Positions 35,401-45,354 are shown, numbered from the stretch's first letter. The stretch is DNA of 64,000 nt from Sinimarinibacterium arenosum (GCF_005047655.1 NZ_SUKF01000009.1:124001-188000); one strand, 5' to 3'. A program made the numbers and translations. Notes: generated by a model from the letters alone, not told the origin.

Positions 35401-36105
35401 ATGCAGAAAACCATTGTCGGGCTAGCCCTTGTGGCCGCCATGGGGGCGGCGCACGCGGCCCCTTCGGAAGAAGTCACTTTCGCGGGTCGTGTTTCGACCC
35501 TCGGAGTCGGTATTGAGTCATCCACCCAGTTCTGGGACCAGGTTCAACTCCGGGTTCAGGCGAACTTTGCCCAGTTCGGGATTGAATGGGGCAGCGACTG
35601 GCTTCCTTACCAGCGCGAAGCGCAGATGATTACCGCCGGCGCCTTCGTCGACGTGCTGCCCATCCGCTGGCTGCGTCTCTCCGCAGGCGTCTACCTCAAC
35701 AAGAGCCGCATCCACCTGGACCAGCAGGGCGCGGATATCTACGAGGTGGGCAACGCCCTTTATGAAGGCGCGCCGGATTTCAAACTCGATGGCGAACTCG
35801 GCTTCCGCTCGTTCGCTCCGTATCTCGGGGTCGCATTCGGAAATCCGTTCGCCACCGCATCGCCACTTTCGTTCAGCGTCGATCTGGGCCTGATGGGCGC
35901 CGGCAAGCCGAGTGCGCAGTTCGATGCGCGCGGCACGGTGACGCCGGTGGATCAATACGGTAATCCCACCGGCCCGGCTGTGGACGCTGCGACCGATCCT
36001 GACTTTCGTTACGACCTGCGCCGCGAAAAGGACAAGGTTGCCAACGACGGTGAGATTTTCCGCGTCTACCCGGTGATCGGCTTCTCGGTCGCCTACCGCT
36101 TCTAA
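35401..36105 (+). CDS. Outer-membrane beta-barrel-like protein
   Basis: 234 residues from the ATG at 35401 (GAGCAGGCGG upstream). Signal peptide with cleavage near AHA-AP (residue 19-20), then alternating aromatic/hydrophobic strands (VQLRVQANFAQFGIEWGSDW, RWLRLSAGVYLNKS) ending in a C-terminal Phe strand (YPVIGFSVAYRF), the signature of barrel insertion by BAM. It resembles small OmpA/OmpW-type barrels; the family is not determined. First gene of a run with the serine protease and the lytic transglycosylase. Confidence 0.75.
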   Translation: MQKTIVGLALVAAMGAAHAAPSEEVTFAGRVSTLGVGIESSTQFWDQVQLRVQANFAQFGIEWGSDWLPYQREAQMITAGAFVDVLPIRWLRLSAGVYLNKSRIHLDQQGADIYEVGNALYEGAPDFKLDGELGFRSFAPYLGVAFGNPFATASPLSFSVDLGLMGAGKPSAQFDARGTVTPVDQYGNPTGPAVDAATDPDFRYDLRREKDKVANDGEIFRVYPVIGFSVAYRF

Positions 36106-36117
36106 CTGGAGTTTCCA

Positions 36118-38340
36118 ATGCGCTCAGTATTTTCACGCGCCCTGATTCTCACGGGCGTTCTTGCCAGCACGTCCGCGCTGGCAGAGCAGCCTTTCCGTCC
36201 GGAGCTGTCCACGCTTGGGAGCGTGCCGGCGGTGACGCTTCCGTCGCAGACGCTCGCCAAGGACATCAGCGTTGCAGCGGCTGACAAGCGAGGGGCGATG
36301 CAATTCGCTGTGCGGGTTGCGAGTCCGCACGCGATGACCGATGGCAGCTGGAGCCACGGCGCCGATGGCATGTCGCACTGGCGACTGCGCGTTGAGTCCG
36401 CAGGCGCGGTATCGATGTCGGTCCATCTGACCGATGTCGCGCTGCCCGAAGGCGCGGAAATGTACTTCTACGATCATGCCGGCAAGATCGTGCAGGGCCC
36501 GATCCGCAAGGCAAATCGCAAAGGCGAAATCTGGTCCCCGCTTGTTCGTGGCTCCGACGTTGTCATTGACGTTCGTGTGCCCACCGCAAAGGCAGGCGCT
36601 GTGAAGCTGAAGCTTGCCGATGGCTTCCACGGCTTTCGTACGTTCGAGCAGGCTTCGATGGAGAAGCGAGGCTCGTGCGAGGTTGATGCGGTATGTCCCG
36701 TCGGCGATGAATGGCGCAAACAGATCCGTTCGGCCGCGCTCTATACCATCGACAACACGTCACTCTGCACCGGTCAGCTGGTCAACAATGTCTCTGGCAA
36801 TTTGCAGGGTCTGATCCTGACCGCCAACCACTGCGGCCTTGAATTTGATCCCGCGGTTGGCCCCACGGGCGATTCGGTCGTGGTGTACTGGAATTACGCG
36901 TCGCCGGCATGCGCGTCCGGTGAGCTTGGCGATCTGACGCAGAACCAGGCCGGTGGCTTCCTGATCCAGCGTTATGCGGCGTCGGACACGGCGCTGTTCG
37001 GACTCTACGCATCGCCGCCACCGGCCTATAACGTCTACTACGGCGGCCTGGATGCCAATGGCGCGGTGCCGACGGCTGGCGTGGTGATTCACCATCCCAA
37101 CGGCGAGGAGAAGTCGATCTCGACGATCGCTGATGGGACGGTCGCGCAGACCACCACCATCGACGGCGTGGACATCGAGTCGTGGGCGGTGACGTACTCA
37201 GAAGGCAGTACGGAGCAGGGCTCGAGTGGTGCCGCGCTGTGGAATCAGGATGGCCACATCATCGGCGTTCTGTCAGGCGGTACCGCATCGTGCGATAACC
37301 CGACGGGCTTTGATGCGTTCGGGCGGATGGATATTGCATGGGATGCCGGCGGTGACGATGCTGCCGCTCTCAAGTCCGTGCTGGATCCGGACAACCTGTG
37401 CGCGAAGACTATCCCGGGTCGCAATGCTGCAGCGGGCCTCGCCACGGAGAACTGTCAGGTCGACGACAGCATTCCGGGCACGACGCCGCCCAGCGGGGCC
37501 GTAGTGATCACCCCGGCGGTCGCGCCGGCTGGCAGTCAGATGAACTACCAGTTCGATCTGGTGAATGACGATTCGATGACGATGACCGACGTGTCCTTCG
37601 ACATCGTGCTGCCGGCGGGCCTTGAATGGATCGGCGCTGTTGCGCGGTCGAGTCATTGCCTCGACGGCGTGGTGGAGCAGAGCGGCAACACCATTCACGT
37701 TGCCGGGATGTCCGTGTGGGGTCACGACACTTGCTCGATCACCGGTGCGTTCGTCGGTGACGTGCCGGATGTCTACACCTTCGGCATCGCCGCGGATGCG
37801 CTGACGAGCAACCTCGGCAGCAATCCCGAGCCGATTGAGGCTGTGCTGCAGGTGGAAGCCATTGACCCGGCGTTGAACAGTTTCATCTTCGCTCCGTCCG
37901 AAGGCTCCGTGTTGACCAATGAAGCGGTCGAGCTGACCTGGAGCGCTCCGGGCGCAAACAGCTGCGACGCCTACGGCGAATGGACCGGCTCGCGTCCGAT
38001 CACCGGTTCCACCTCGGTCTCATTCGTTGGTACTGGTGAATACACCTTCCGCCTGATTTGCCACACGGACGTAGGTGCGGCGGAACGCATCGTCACCATC
38101 GCCGTCACGGGCCCAGGCACCACTCCGACGCCGACGCCGACGCCGACGCCAAGTCCGACGCCGACTCCAACCCCGTCTGGCACCCCGACGCCGACGCCAT
38201 CACCGACCCCGACGCCGACTCCGCCGCTGGATGACCATTACCTGGCAGAGCCTGCAGGTGGCGGTTCGTTCGGGTCGGGTTTGCTCGCAGTGCTCGCGGG
38301 TCTCGGCTTCCTCCGTCGGCGCATCGCTCCTACAGGCTAA
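36118..38340 (+). CDS. Secreted lysyl-endopeptidase-like serine protease with GlyGly-CTERM
   Basis: 740 residues. Signal peptide (to about 22), propeptide, then an S1 trypsin-like domain of the lysyl endopeptidase type with catalytic His238 (LTANHCG), Asp290 (ASDTALFG) and Ser370 (GSSGAA). The domain is rich in Cys as in Achromobacter protease I. A DUF11-like beta domain and an Ig-like domain follow (near 460-660), then a Thr-Pro linker, GGGSFGSG, a hydrophobic helix and RRR: a GlyGly-CTERM sorting signal. Probably surface-exposed or released after rhombosortase cleavage. The stop overlaps the next ATG (TAATG). Confidence 0.9.
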   Translation: MRSVFSRALILTGVLASTSALAEQPFRPELSTLGSVPAVTLPSQTLAKDISVAAADKRGAMQFAVRVASPHAMTDGSWSHGADGMSHWRLRVESAGAVSMSVHLTDVALPEGAEMYFYDHAGKIVQGPIRKANRKGEIWSPLVRGSDVVIDVRVPTAKAGAVKLKLADGFHGFRTFEQASMEKRGSCEVDAVCPVGDEWRKQIRSAALYTIDNTSLCTGQLVNNVSGNLQGLILTANHCGLEFDPAVGPTGDSVVVYWNYASPACASGELGDLTQNQAGGFLIQRYAASDTALFGLYASPPPAYNVYYGGLDANGAVPTAGVVIHHPNGEEKSISTIADGTVAQTTTIDGVDIESWAVTYSEGSTEQGSSGAALWNQDGHIIGVLSGGTASCDNPTGFDAFGRMDIAWDAGGDDAAALKSVLDPDNLCAKTIPGRNAAAGLATENCQVDDSIPGTTPPSGAVVITPAVAPAGSQMNYQFDLVNDDSMTMTDVSFDIVLPAGLEWIGAVARSSHCLDGVVEQSGNTIHVAGMSVWGHDTCSITGAFVGDVPDVYTFGIAADALTSNLGSNPEPIEAVLQVEAIDPALNSFIFAPSEGSVLTNEAVELTWSAPGANSCDAYGEWTGSRPITGSTSVSFVGTGEYTFRLICHTDVGAAERIVTIAVTGPGTTPTPTPTPTPSPTPTPTPSGTPTPTPSPTPTPTPPLDDHYLAEPAGGGSFGSGLLAVLAGLGFLRRRIAPTG

Positions 38341-39188
38341 TGCGACGTCTCCTCTCGGCGCTTTGTCTGGCGCTGGCGGTGGTTGTGGATGCGGGTGCGG
38401 CTGAAAAGCCGCACCCGTGTCTTTTGGACGCCGCGGACCACTACGGTGTGGACTGGAAGATTGTGCGCGCGATCCGCCAGGTCGAGGGCGGATGGGTCGG
38501 CGCAAAGCTGCGCAACAACAACGGCACGTACGATCACGGGCCGATGCAGATCAATTCGATCTGGACTGAAAGTCGCGATCTGAAGTCCGTCGGCATAACG
38601 GCGAACGCGATTCGGGATTCTGAATGCACGGCCTACTGGGTCGGCACCTGGATCTATGCCCGGGAGCTGGCCGCAGCGGGCGGCGATCGCTGGAAGGCGG
38701 CAGGGAACTATCACTCCAAGACCCCGAAGTACCATCAGCGTTACCTCGCCAAGGTCAAGGCCGCGTATCAGAAACTCTTTGGTGCAGTGCCGGCGGACGC
38801 GGTCACCTATGACCCGCCCGTTGATGACAACGTTGCGTACGCAAAGCGTTGTCAGACTCCGACGCCCGATGACGTTGTGGTCTGTCAGGCCTGGGCGCTG
38901 AGTCGTTCACTGGGTGAAGAGATTGATCGGATGCAATCGGCTCGAGTCGTGTCCGTTCCCGATTCAGATGACGACCTCGAATCGCTGGTGCTGTCGCGGA
39001 TCGATGCGCTCCCGCTGGCGGCCGCAACTCCAGTCGCCAATGCCGCGCCTCCCACGGCACTGCCCGAAAAGGCACCAGAACCAGCACCAGCACCAGCGAT
39101 CCCTGCGGCCGACGCGGCGAATTCGAGCTTCGACACGGTTGCCCCAGCTCCGTTCCTTGCGTTCCTGTCTCAGGTTCTAAACCCCTGA
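38340..39188 (+). CDS. Lytic transglycosylase (SLT domain), VirB1/PilT-like
   Basis: 282 residues. Signal peptide (ALCLALAVVVDAGA), then an SLT lysozyme-like domain with catalytic-type Glu in RQVEGGWVG and the NGTYDHGPMQINS motif, and Tyr-rich YHSKTPKYHQRYL. The C-terminal 100 residues are an acidic, Pro/Ala-rich tail. Such enzymes open peptidoglycan for pilus or conjugation machines, which fits the nearby thin-pilus operon. Starts inside the stop codon of the protease gene, so the two are translationally coupled. Confidence 0.88.
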   Translation: MRRLLSALCLALAVVVDAGAAEKPHPCLLDAADHYGVDWKIVRAIRQVEGGWVGAKLRNNNGTYDHGPMQINSIWTESRDLKSVGITANAIRDSECTAYWVGTWIYARELAAAGGDRWKAAGNYHSKTPKYHQRYLAKVKAAYQKLFGAVPADAVTYDPPVDDNVAYAKRCQTPTPDDVVVCQAWALSRSLGEEIDRMQSARVVSVPDSDDDLESLVLSRIDALPLAAATPVANAAPPTALPEKAPEPAPAPAIPAADAANSSFDTVAPAPFLAFLSQVLNP

Positions 39189-39252
39189 GTCTGCCCTCGC
39201 GGGGCGCCTTTCTGATCCGTACGGTCACCTCAGACACTCAAAGGTGATTCGC

Positions 39253-41979
39253 ATGGATATCTGTCAGGCCGTAGATAACGACTACTGCATCATCGCGGCG
39301 AGCGATCGCGTTGCGCGTGATTTGCGCGTGCGCTACAGCCAGGCGCAGAAGGCAGCCGGCCGGCAGGGCTGGTTTGCACCGGAGATTCACAGTTTCCGTG
39401 CCTGGGTCTCGGACGCGTGGATGTCGCAGTGGCCAACAGAGCAGCTGCTCTACGGCGCGCAGGAGCTGTCGCTCTGGCTGTACGCCGTGGAGTCCACCGA
39501 GATTGGTCGTGGCATCGTGAACAAGACGGCCGCTGCGCGATCCGCTCGGCAGGTCGATCGCCTCTTGAAGCGGTACGGGGTGGACGAGGCGGCGTTGGTC
39601 AAGCCGCTCCCGGGGGACGACGAGGCTGCGTTCGGCCAGTGGCGCGCCATCGTTGCGGACAAGCTCAAGGCCAAGCAGTGGGTCACTGAGGATGAGCTGC
39701 CGGGGCGTTTGCTGTCCGCGTTGGCGAACCAGAGCTGGACGCCGCCGGGAAAGATCCTGTGGGTCGGCTTTCTGAACGAAACGGCGATGCAGTGCCAACT
39801 GCGCGAAGCGCTGGTGGCCGCCGGCGTCGACCTCGAGGTGACGCTTGGCCTGGACGCCGTCGAGGCACAGGTCTCGGTACGCCGCCCGCAATCTCGAATC
39901 GATCAGTTCCGTCTGATTGCTGCTGAGGTGCGCGATCGCCTGATGCCGTTCACCGGCAAGGCCGATGCCGACACGCCGCGCCTGGCCATTCTGGTGCCTG
40001 ATCTGCAAGAGGCGCGTTTGAGCCTGGAGCCGGTGCTGCGCGAGTACGTCGCACCTCAGAGCCTGGTCGCTGGGCCTGAGGCCGGGCGGCGCCCGTGGCG
40101 TTACGCGCGGGGGCAGGCGCTCTCGGAGCATCCGATGATTGCGACAGCCCTGGACGTCTTCGATATCGAGGGCGGGGTCGACGATCTGGCGACGGTGTCT
40201 CGGGTTCTGCTCAGTCCGTGGGTATTCTCCGGGTGCTCGATGGCGTCACGTGCCGACTTTGAATTGCGTATACGCAACGCAGGCGGCACGCGCTTTCGCC
40301 GCGGTCGCGTCCATCGGCTTGCGCAGGCCTGGCATGACCGCGCGCCGCAGCATGGGTTCTTCAAGACCGCCGCCGAATGGTTCGAGGTGCTGGGCGATGC
40401 GCCGGCGGAGCAACTGCCGTCGGCCTGGGCCGAGCGCTGGGAAATGCTGCTGGGTGCCGCTGGCTGGGGCGTGGCGACCGATGCGTCGCGTGAACTGAGT
40501 CAGGTTCAGACTTCGTGGGCCGAGGCGCTGGATGCCTTGCGGGCCATGGACACGCAGGTGCGTGAAGTCTCCCAGCGACGCGCGGTGGTGTGGCTTCGCG
40601 AGATCCTTGCCGAGACGCCGTTTCAGCCGGCGGCCGACTACCTGCAGCCGCTGCAGATTCTCGGGTATGACGACGTTGCCGGCATGGCGTTCGACTGGGT
40701 GGCGGTGTGCGACTTCACCGCGTCCAATGCGCCGGGCGCCGTGTTTGCCAGCGGTTTCGTGCCGGCCGACGTGCTCAGCGCTGCCGGCATGCTGGAGGCG
40801 ACCCCGGAGGGGTGCTTGGTCAAGGCGACGCGGTGGGTCGAGCACTTGCGCACCATCGCGCCGCAGATCGAGGTCTATGCCCCACATGTCGATGATCGCG
40901 GGGCCGAATTGGTGCCCTCGCGACTGATTGATGGATGGGGCGACGGGGGTGATCGTCCTGCGGCGACGCCCAGTCCGGTGCGGGCGATCACGGCGCTTGG
41001 CGTTGCATCCGAGCGACCCGCGTCCGATTCTGTCCCTGCCGTTGCTGATCCGCTCGGCGAGGGTATCCGGGGCGGTGTTTCAGTGCTCAAGGGGATGACC
41101 GTCTCGCCGTTCGTGGCGTTTGCGCGCTCTCGCCTCGGCCTGACCGAATTCCCCGAGGCCGTCGACGGACTGGATTCGTCGATTCAGGGCGAGGCGGTCC
41201 ACCGCGTGCTGGAGCTGGTGTGGGAGAAGATCGAAGGCAGCGAGCAGTTGCACGCGCTGAGTGCCGAGGCGCTTGAGGCGTTGATTGCTGCTGCCGTAGA
41301 GCAGGCGTGCGTCACCGAGGATCGAATCTCGGAGGCCCGCTTCGGCCGAGGCCTGGCTGCGGCCGAACACACGCGTATCCGCGCGTTGTGCGCTCAGTGG
41401 ATGGAATGCGAGAAGCAGCGTGAGCTGTCGTTCTCGGTGGTGCTGCGCGAGGGTGAGATCAAGGTGGCCATCGCGGGGCTGCCGCTGTCGTTGCGCATCG
41501 ATCGGGTCGATGCTGTGCGTCAGGCGGATGGGTCGCTGCGCTACCTTGTCATCGACTACAAGACCGGCAGTACCAAACTGACGGCGTCGGTGTGGGAAGC
41601 GGATCGAATGAGCGAGCCGCAGCTGCCCATCTACGCCACCAGCGATGGGTTGCTTGCCCACGGCGTTCCGCAGATCGACGGCATCGCGTTCGCTCGGGTG
41701 GTGGACGATGGCAGTGAATTCGTCGTGCTGTCGAACTTCGCGGATCGCCTGATCGCAAACAAGAAAGGCAGTTGCGGTACCGGCGTCGAGAACTGGGAGC
41801 AGCAACGCCAGGCGTGGGCGGGTGCGCTGGATCGGATGGCGCGCGAGTTCATGGGGGGTTCTCTGGAGGTCCACCGGCGGGCGTTTGAGCGATCGCACTT
41901 TGATGAGGATCTGGCGCCGCTGGTGCGCAATGCGGCCGTAGTCGCGGGGCAGGCCGCTGTCGGTACGGTGGACCTATGA
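39253..41979 (+). CDS. addB: AddB-like nuclease subunit (TIGR03623-type DNA repair protein)
   Basis: 908 residues from the ATG at 39253 (AAAGGTG upstream; an in-frame GTG at 39244 overlaps that ribosome-binding sequence). The N-terminal part is an inactive helicase-like fold with no Walker A (ASDRVARDLRVRYSQAQKAA, then WFAPEIHSFRAWVSDAW). The C-terminal PD-(D/E)XK nuclease has LRIDRVD near 748 and VIDYKTG near 766. The TIGR03623 type pairs with an AddA-like helicase, here the next gene (ATGA overlap). Role: processing of double-strand DNA ends. A perfect TTGCGTATACGCAA lies inside at 40264 and uses a rare ATA codon. Confidence 0.87.
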   Translation: MDICQAVDNDYCIIAASDRVARDLRVRYSQAQKAAGRQGWFAPEIHSFRAWVSDAWMSQWPTEQLLYGAQELSLWLYAVESTEIGRGIVNKTAAARSARQVDRLLKRYGVDEAALVKPLPGDDEAAFGQWRAIVADKLKAKQWVTEDELPGRLLSALANQSWTPPGKILWVGFLNETAMQCQLREALVAAGVDLEVTLGLDAVEAQVSVRRPQSRIDQFRLIAAEVRDRLMPFTGKADADTPRLAILVPDLQEARLSLEPVLREYVAPQSLVAGPEAGRRPWRYARGQALSEHPMIATALDVFDIEGGVDDLATVSRVLLSPWVFSGCSMASRADFELRIRNAGGTRFRRGRVHRLAQAWHDRAPQHGFFKTAAEWFEVLGDAPAEQLPSAWAERWEMLLGAAGWGVATDASRELSQVQTSWAEALDALRAMDTQVREVSQRRAVVWLREILAETPFQPAADYLQPLQILGYDDVAGMAFDWVAVCDFTASNAPGAVFASGFVPADVLSAAGMLEATPEGCLVKATRWVEHLRTIAPQIEVYAPHVDDRGAELVPSRLIDGWGDGGDRPAATPSPVRAITALGVASERPASDSVPAVADPLGEGIRGGVSVLKGMTVSPFVAFARSRLGLTEFPEAVDGLDSSIQGEAVHRVLELVWEKIEGSEQLHALSAEALEALIAAAVEQACVTEDRISEARFGRGLAAAEHTRIRALCAQWMECEKQRELSFSVVLREGEIKVAIAGLPLSLRIDRVDAVRQADGSLRYLVIDYKTGSTKLTASVWEADRMSEPQLPIYATSDGLLAHGVPQIDGIAFARVVDDGSEFVVLSNFADRLIANKKGSCGTGVENWEQQRQAWAGALDRMAREFMGGSLEVHRRAFERSHFDEDLAPLVRNAAVVAGQAAVGTVDL
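40264..40277. promoter_or_regulatory. TTGCGTATACGCAA palindrome, copy 4 (perfect)
   Basis: A perfect 14-bp palindrome inside the addB-like coding sequence; the frame reads Leu-Arg-Ile-Arg with ATA for Ile. Confidence 0.5.
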
Positions 41980-44900
41980 ACACGAACCACGACACTCTGA
42001 TTTCCGCCGACGCCGCGGCCCGCGCCATTGCGATCGACGTGACCCGCTCGGTGATGGTCAAGGCCCCGGCCGGATCGGGCAAGACCACCTTGCTCGCGCA
42101 GCGCATGCTGGCGGCGCTTGCAACGGTCAACGATCCCGAGGAGGTCCTCGCGATCACGTTCACCAACAAGGCGGCGAACGAAATGCGGGCGCGGGTGCTG
42201 GACTTCCTGCAGCGCGCCGCCGACGGCGTGGAGCCGACGAATGACAGCGAGCGGGTCACGGCGCAGTTGGCTGGGCCCGTGCTGGCGCGCGATCAGGAGC
42301 GTGGCTGGGATGTGCTGCGCAATCCCTCGCGCCTTCGCATCATGACGATCGACAGCCTGAACTCGTTTCTCGCAGGCCTCGCGCCCATCGTTTCCGGGTT
42401 GGGCGGCGGCGTGGGCATCGAGGAGCGCCCGGCGCGCCTCTACCGCGATGCCGTGATCGCGCTGGTTGATGAAATGGACGAGCTGGCTGAGGACTCGGAC
42501 GATCGCCAGGCGCTGACGCGCCTGCTCGCGTACTCGTCCAATCGGGTCGAATCCTTGATCCCGCTGCTGCGGAGCATGCTGGCTCGGCGCGACCAGTGGA
42601 TGGCGCTGGTCATGGGGCGCGTGTCCGATTCCGATGCCATGGTGGCCGCTTCGCATGCGGCGCTGGCGGAGTTGGCCGTGAGCCGCGTTGAACGCGTTCG
42701 TGGCGCCGCGTGGTCGGGCCACCTGGCGGACATTGCGGCTGCCGCACATGACGCCGGCCTGCTGGAAGAGGCGGGCCTGCCTGATGCGTATACGCATGAC
42801 ATTCGCACCTATCGCACACTCGCCGGCCTGTGCCTGACGAAGACGGGCGGGCTGCGCAAGCGACTGACGGCGTCGGAAGGTTTCCCGGCTGGAAAGGTGC
42901 CGACGGTTTGTGCCAATGCGGCGCTGGCGGCGCTGCGTGAACGCACGGACGAAGCCGACATCGTGCAGGCTCTGCGTGATGTCGAGATGCTTCCGGACCT
43001 TGACGCACTCGACGGTGCCGACGGATTTGCCCTGGACCTGTCGCGGGTGCTGTATCGCCTGTGCGCCCACCTGCAGGTGGTGTTTCAGCGTGCGGGCGCG
43101 ATCGACTTTGTTGAAATGAGCATGCGCGCACTGTCGACGGTCACCGGCGCGGGCGGGCAGATTCCGTTGGCCGAACGGATGGACTACCTGATCAGCCACA
43201 TCCTGCTGGATGAGGCCCAGGACACTTCGGCGGCGCAGTACGGACTGCTGCTGGCGCTGACCGGCGCGTGGACGCCGGATGACGCGCGCAGCGTGTTCAT
43301 CGTTGGCGACCCGCAGCAGTCGATCTACTCGTTCCGAGAGGCCGAAGTGCGCTTGTTTGTCGAGCTGTGGCAGCGCCGCACGCTGGGCGACATCTCCCTG
43401 GAAACCGTCGAGCTTGCGGCGAACTTCCGTTCTCGTGCAGGGATCATCGAGTTCTGCAATGAGATGTTCTCGCGCAGCTTCCCTACTGACGATGACCTTT
43501 TCGCTGGCTCAGTCTCCTACGCGCCTTCGGTAGCGATGCGCGGCGAGGGTGGCGTGGTGGATCTCGAGCTGATCAATGGTGAGGCGGGCGAAACAGAGGC
43601 TCAGCGTGCTGCGCTCATTGCCGCCGACCTGATTGCGCGTTCCCCGGACGAGTCCATTGCGGTGCTGGTGCGTAACCGTGCCGATGTTCGTCGCATTGTC
43701 GAGGCGTTCAAGCTCGCCGGGGTGCCTTACTCCTGTCAGGACATTGACCCTCTGGCCAAATCGGATGCCGTTCGCGATGTCGTCGGGATGATCCGCGCGT
43801 TGTGGCACTACGGCGATCGGGTGGCGTGGGGCACGCTGCTGCGCGCTCCGTGGGTCGGTCTGTCCTGGTCGGATTTTCTGGTGCTGACCAAAGGCCGCAC
43901 GCACGGCTCGCTCGATGATGCGATTCGGGCGGAGCTGATGGGTTCCTCGCTCTCGGATGAAGGTCGGGCGCGACTGAATCGGCTGACTGCCGCGATGGAT
44001 GCGGCGCGTCGTGATGCGCCGCTGGCGGGGAACTTGGCGGACTTTGCCGAAGCGGTATGGCTCGCACTGGGCGGCCCGGCCTGCGTTTCGCTGACCGAGG
44101 CCGAGGATGTGCGCCAGGTCTTTGCGCTGTTGCGCGAGTCGCTGATTGGCGGACAGCTGGAGAGCCCCGAGGCTTTCAGCGAGGCGCTGGCGGGGCTGTA
44201 TGCCGCTGCCGGTGCCGGGCGCGTGCAGATCATGACCATCCACAAAGCCAAAGGCCTCGAGTTCGATCACGTGCTTCTGGCGGGTTTGTGGCGTGCGCCG
44301 CGCAACAGCGACGCGCCGTTGCTGGCCTATCGCCACACCGAGCATGGTCTGCTGCTGGCCCCAGCGGTTGAACGCTCGGGCGACGAGGCGCATGAGGCGT
44401 ACTACAAGACGATTCTCGCGATGAACCGCCGCGCCGCCGACGCAGAGGCGCTGCGCGTTCTGTATGTCGCTGCAACGCGGGCCCGTGAGCGACTGGTGAT
44501 CTTTGGTGCGGTATCGACCTCGGATAGCGGCTACTTTCCGCCGCGCGGGTCGATGCTCGACAAGGTCTGGCCATCGCTGGCGACACGGGTCGCCGGGATC
44601 ACTGCGCATGCGGGGCAGGATGTTCCTGAGCCGCCGCGTGAGCTGGAGCCGCTGTCGCCGCGCCTGCCGGTGGACTGGGAGTGCCCGCTGCCGCTGCTGG
44701 GCTATGTGCCGCCTGAGTCGAAGGTGGTGTCGCCGAGCGAGCTGGTGGTGCGTGAATCGCTGGGTGTCGGTGCTGCTGAAGACGGCGTGTATGAGCGCGT
44801 GGTGGGTACTTGCTACCACGAGCTGATGGAGCGCGTTGCCAAACGTGGCGGCCCTGACCAGTTCGATGAGGTGCTGAACAAAGCGAAGGCTCCGTTGGCA

Positions 44901-45311
44901 GCGTCGATGCGGCATCGCGGGATGCCCGAACCGCGTCTGATGGAGGCCATGGCGCGCGTGATCGAGCTGGCCCGGCGCACGGTGACGGGGGTGAATGGTC
45001 GACGCATTCTGAGTGCCACCGAGGGGGCGCGCAGTGAAGAGCGCGTCGCCGGCTACGTCGATGGCGAATGGGTGTCGGCGATCATCGACCGCTGCTTCGT
45101 GGAGGGCGGCCGGTGCGTGCAGATTGACTACAAGACTTCGGGCGCTGGCGTGAGCGACGCGGAGTGGGATGCCTTTGTGGCCTCCGAGGTCGCGATCTAT
45201 GGGCGCCAGCAGCGGCTGTATGCGCAAGTGCTGGAAGGCGCTGCGCGGATGCCGGTCGACGCCTATCTCTACTTCCCGGAACGCGACTTCCTGGCGACCG
45301 TGCCGATGTGA
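41976..45311 (+). CDS. addA: AddA-like UvrD-family helicase-nuclease
   Basis: 1111 residues, ATG overlapping the addB stop. Superfamily 1A helicase motifs: Walker A KAPAGSGKTT near 30, TFTNKAANEMRARV, motif II LDEAQD near 411, GDPQQSIYSFREAE, ANFRSR, TIHKAKGLEFDHV and LYVAATRARERL. A C-terminal PD-(D/E)XK nuclease has IIDRC and VQIDYKT near 1040-1055. With the previous gene it should form an AddAB-type end-processing enzyme that degrades linear DNA and loads RecA. It is unusual beside a separate RecD2 helicase on an apparent mobile element. Confidence 0.93.
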   Translation: MNTNHDTLISADAAARAIAIDVTRSVMVKAPAGSGKTTLLAQRMLAALATVNDPEEVLAITFTNKAANEMRARVLDFLQRAADGVEPTNDSERVTAQLAGPVLARDQERGWDVLRNPSRLRIMTIDSLNSFLAGLAPIVSGLGGGVGIEERPARLYRDAVIALVDEMDELAEDSDDRQALTRLLAYSSNRVESLIPLLRSMLARRDQWMALVMGRVSDSDAMVAASHAALAELAVSRVERVRGAAWSGHLADIAAAAHDAGLLEEAGLPDAYTHDIRTYRTLAGLCLTKTGGLRKRLTASEGFPAGKVPTVCANAALAALRERTDEADIVQALRDVEMLPDLDALDGADGFALDLSRVLYRLCAHLQVVFQRAGAIDFVEMSMRALSTVTGAGGQIPLAERMDYLISHILLDEAQDTSAAQYGLLLALTGAWTPDDARSVFIVGDPQQSIYSFREAEVRLFVELWQRRTLGDISLETVELAANFRSRAGIIEFCNEMFSRSFPTDDDLFAGSVSYAPSVAMRGEGGVVDLELINGEAGETEAQRAALIAADLIARSPDESIAVLVRNRADVRRIVEAFKLAGVPYSCQDIDPLAKSDAVRDVVGMIRALWHYGDRVAWGTLLRAPWVGLSWSDFLVLTKGRTHGSLDDAIRAELMGSSLSDEGRARLNRLTAAMDAARRDAPLAGNLADFAEAVWLALGGPACVSLTEAEDVRQVFALLRESLIGGQLESPEAFSEALAGLYAAAGAGRVQIMTIHKAKGLEFDHVLLAGLWRAPRNSDAPLLAYRHTEHGLLLAPAVERSGDEAHEAYYKTILAMNRRAADAEALRVLYVAATRARERLVIFGAVSTSDSGYFPPRGSMLDKVWPSLATRVAGITAHAGQDVPEPPRELEPLSPRLPVDWECPLPLLGYVPPESKVVSPSELVVRESLGVGAAEDGVYERVVGTCYHELMERVAKRGGPDQFDEVLNKAKAPLAASMRHRGMPEPRLMEAMARVIELARRTVTGVNGRRILSATEGARSEERVAGYVDGEWVSAIIDRCFVEGGRCVQIDYKTSGAGVSDAEWDAFVASEVAIYGRQQRLYAQVLEGAARMPVDAYLYFPERDFLATVPM
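42784..42797. promoter_or_regulatory. ATGCGTATACGCAT palindrome, copy 5
   Basis: A perfect 14-bp palindrome sharing the core TGCGTATACGCA with copies 1, 3 and 4, inside the addA-like gene. Confidence 0.45.
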
Positions 45312-45341
45312 GCACGGGCGGCCTGCGGTGGCGCATGTGGG

Positions 45342-45354
45342 GCGTCTATAGGGG
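45342..45354 (+). promoter_or_regulatory. GCGTCTATAGGGG element after addA
   Basis: A perfect copy, followed at once by CAGGAGG. If TATAG is a -10 element, transcription would start near 45358, which argues for the downstream GTG at 45430 as the next gene's start. Confidence 0.45.

Noticed and set aside
41631-45227. Long minus-strand frames of more than 500 codons opposite the AddAB-like pair
   Set aside because: The plus-strand proteins carry full helicase and nuclease motifs; the minus frames are an effect of high-GC codon bias.
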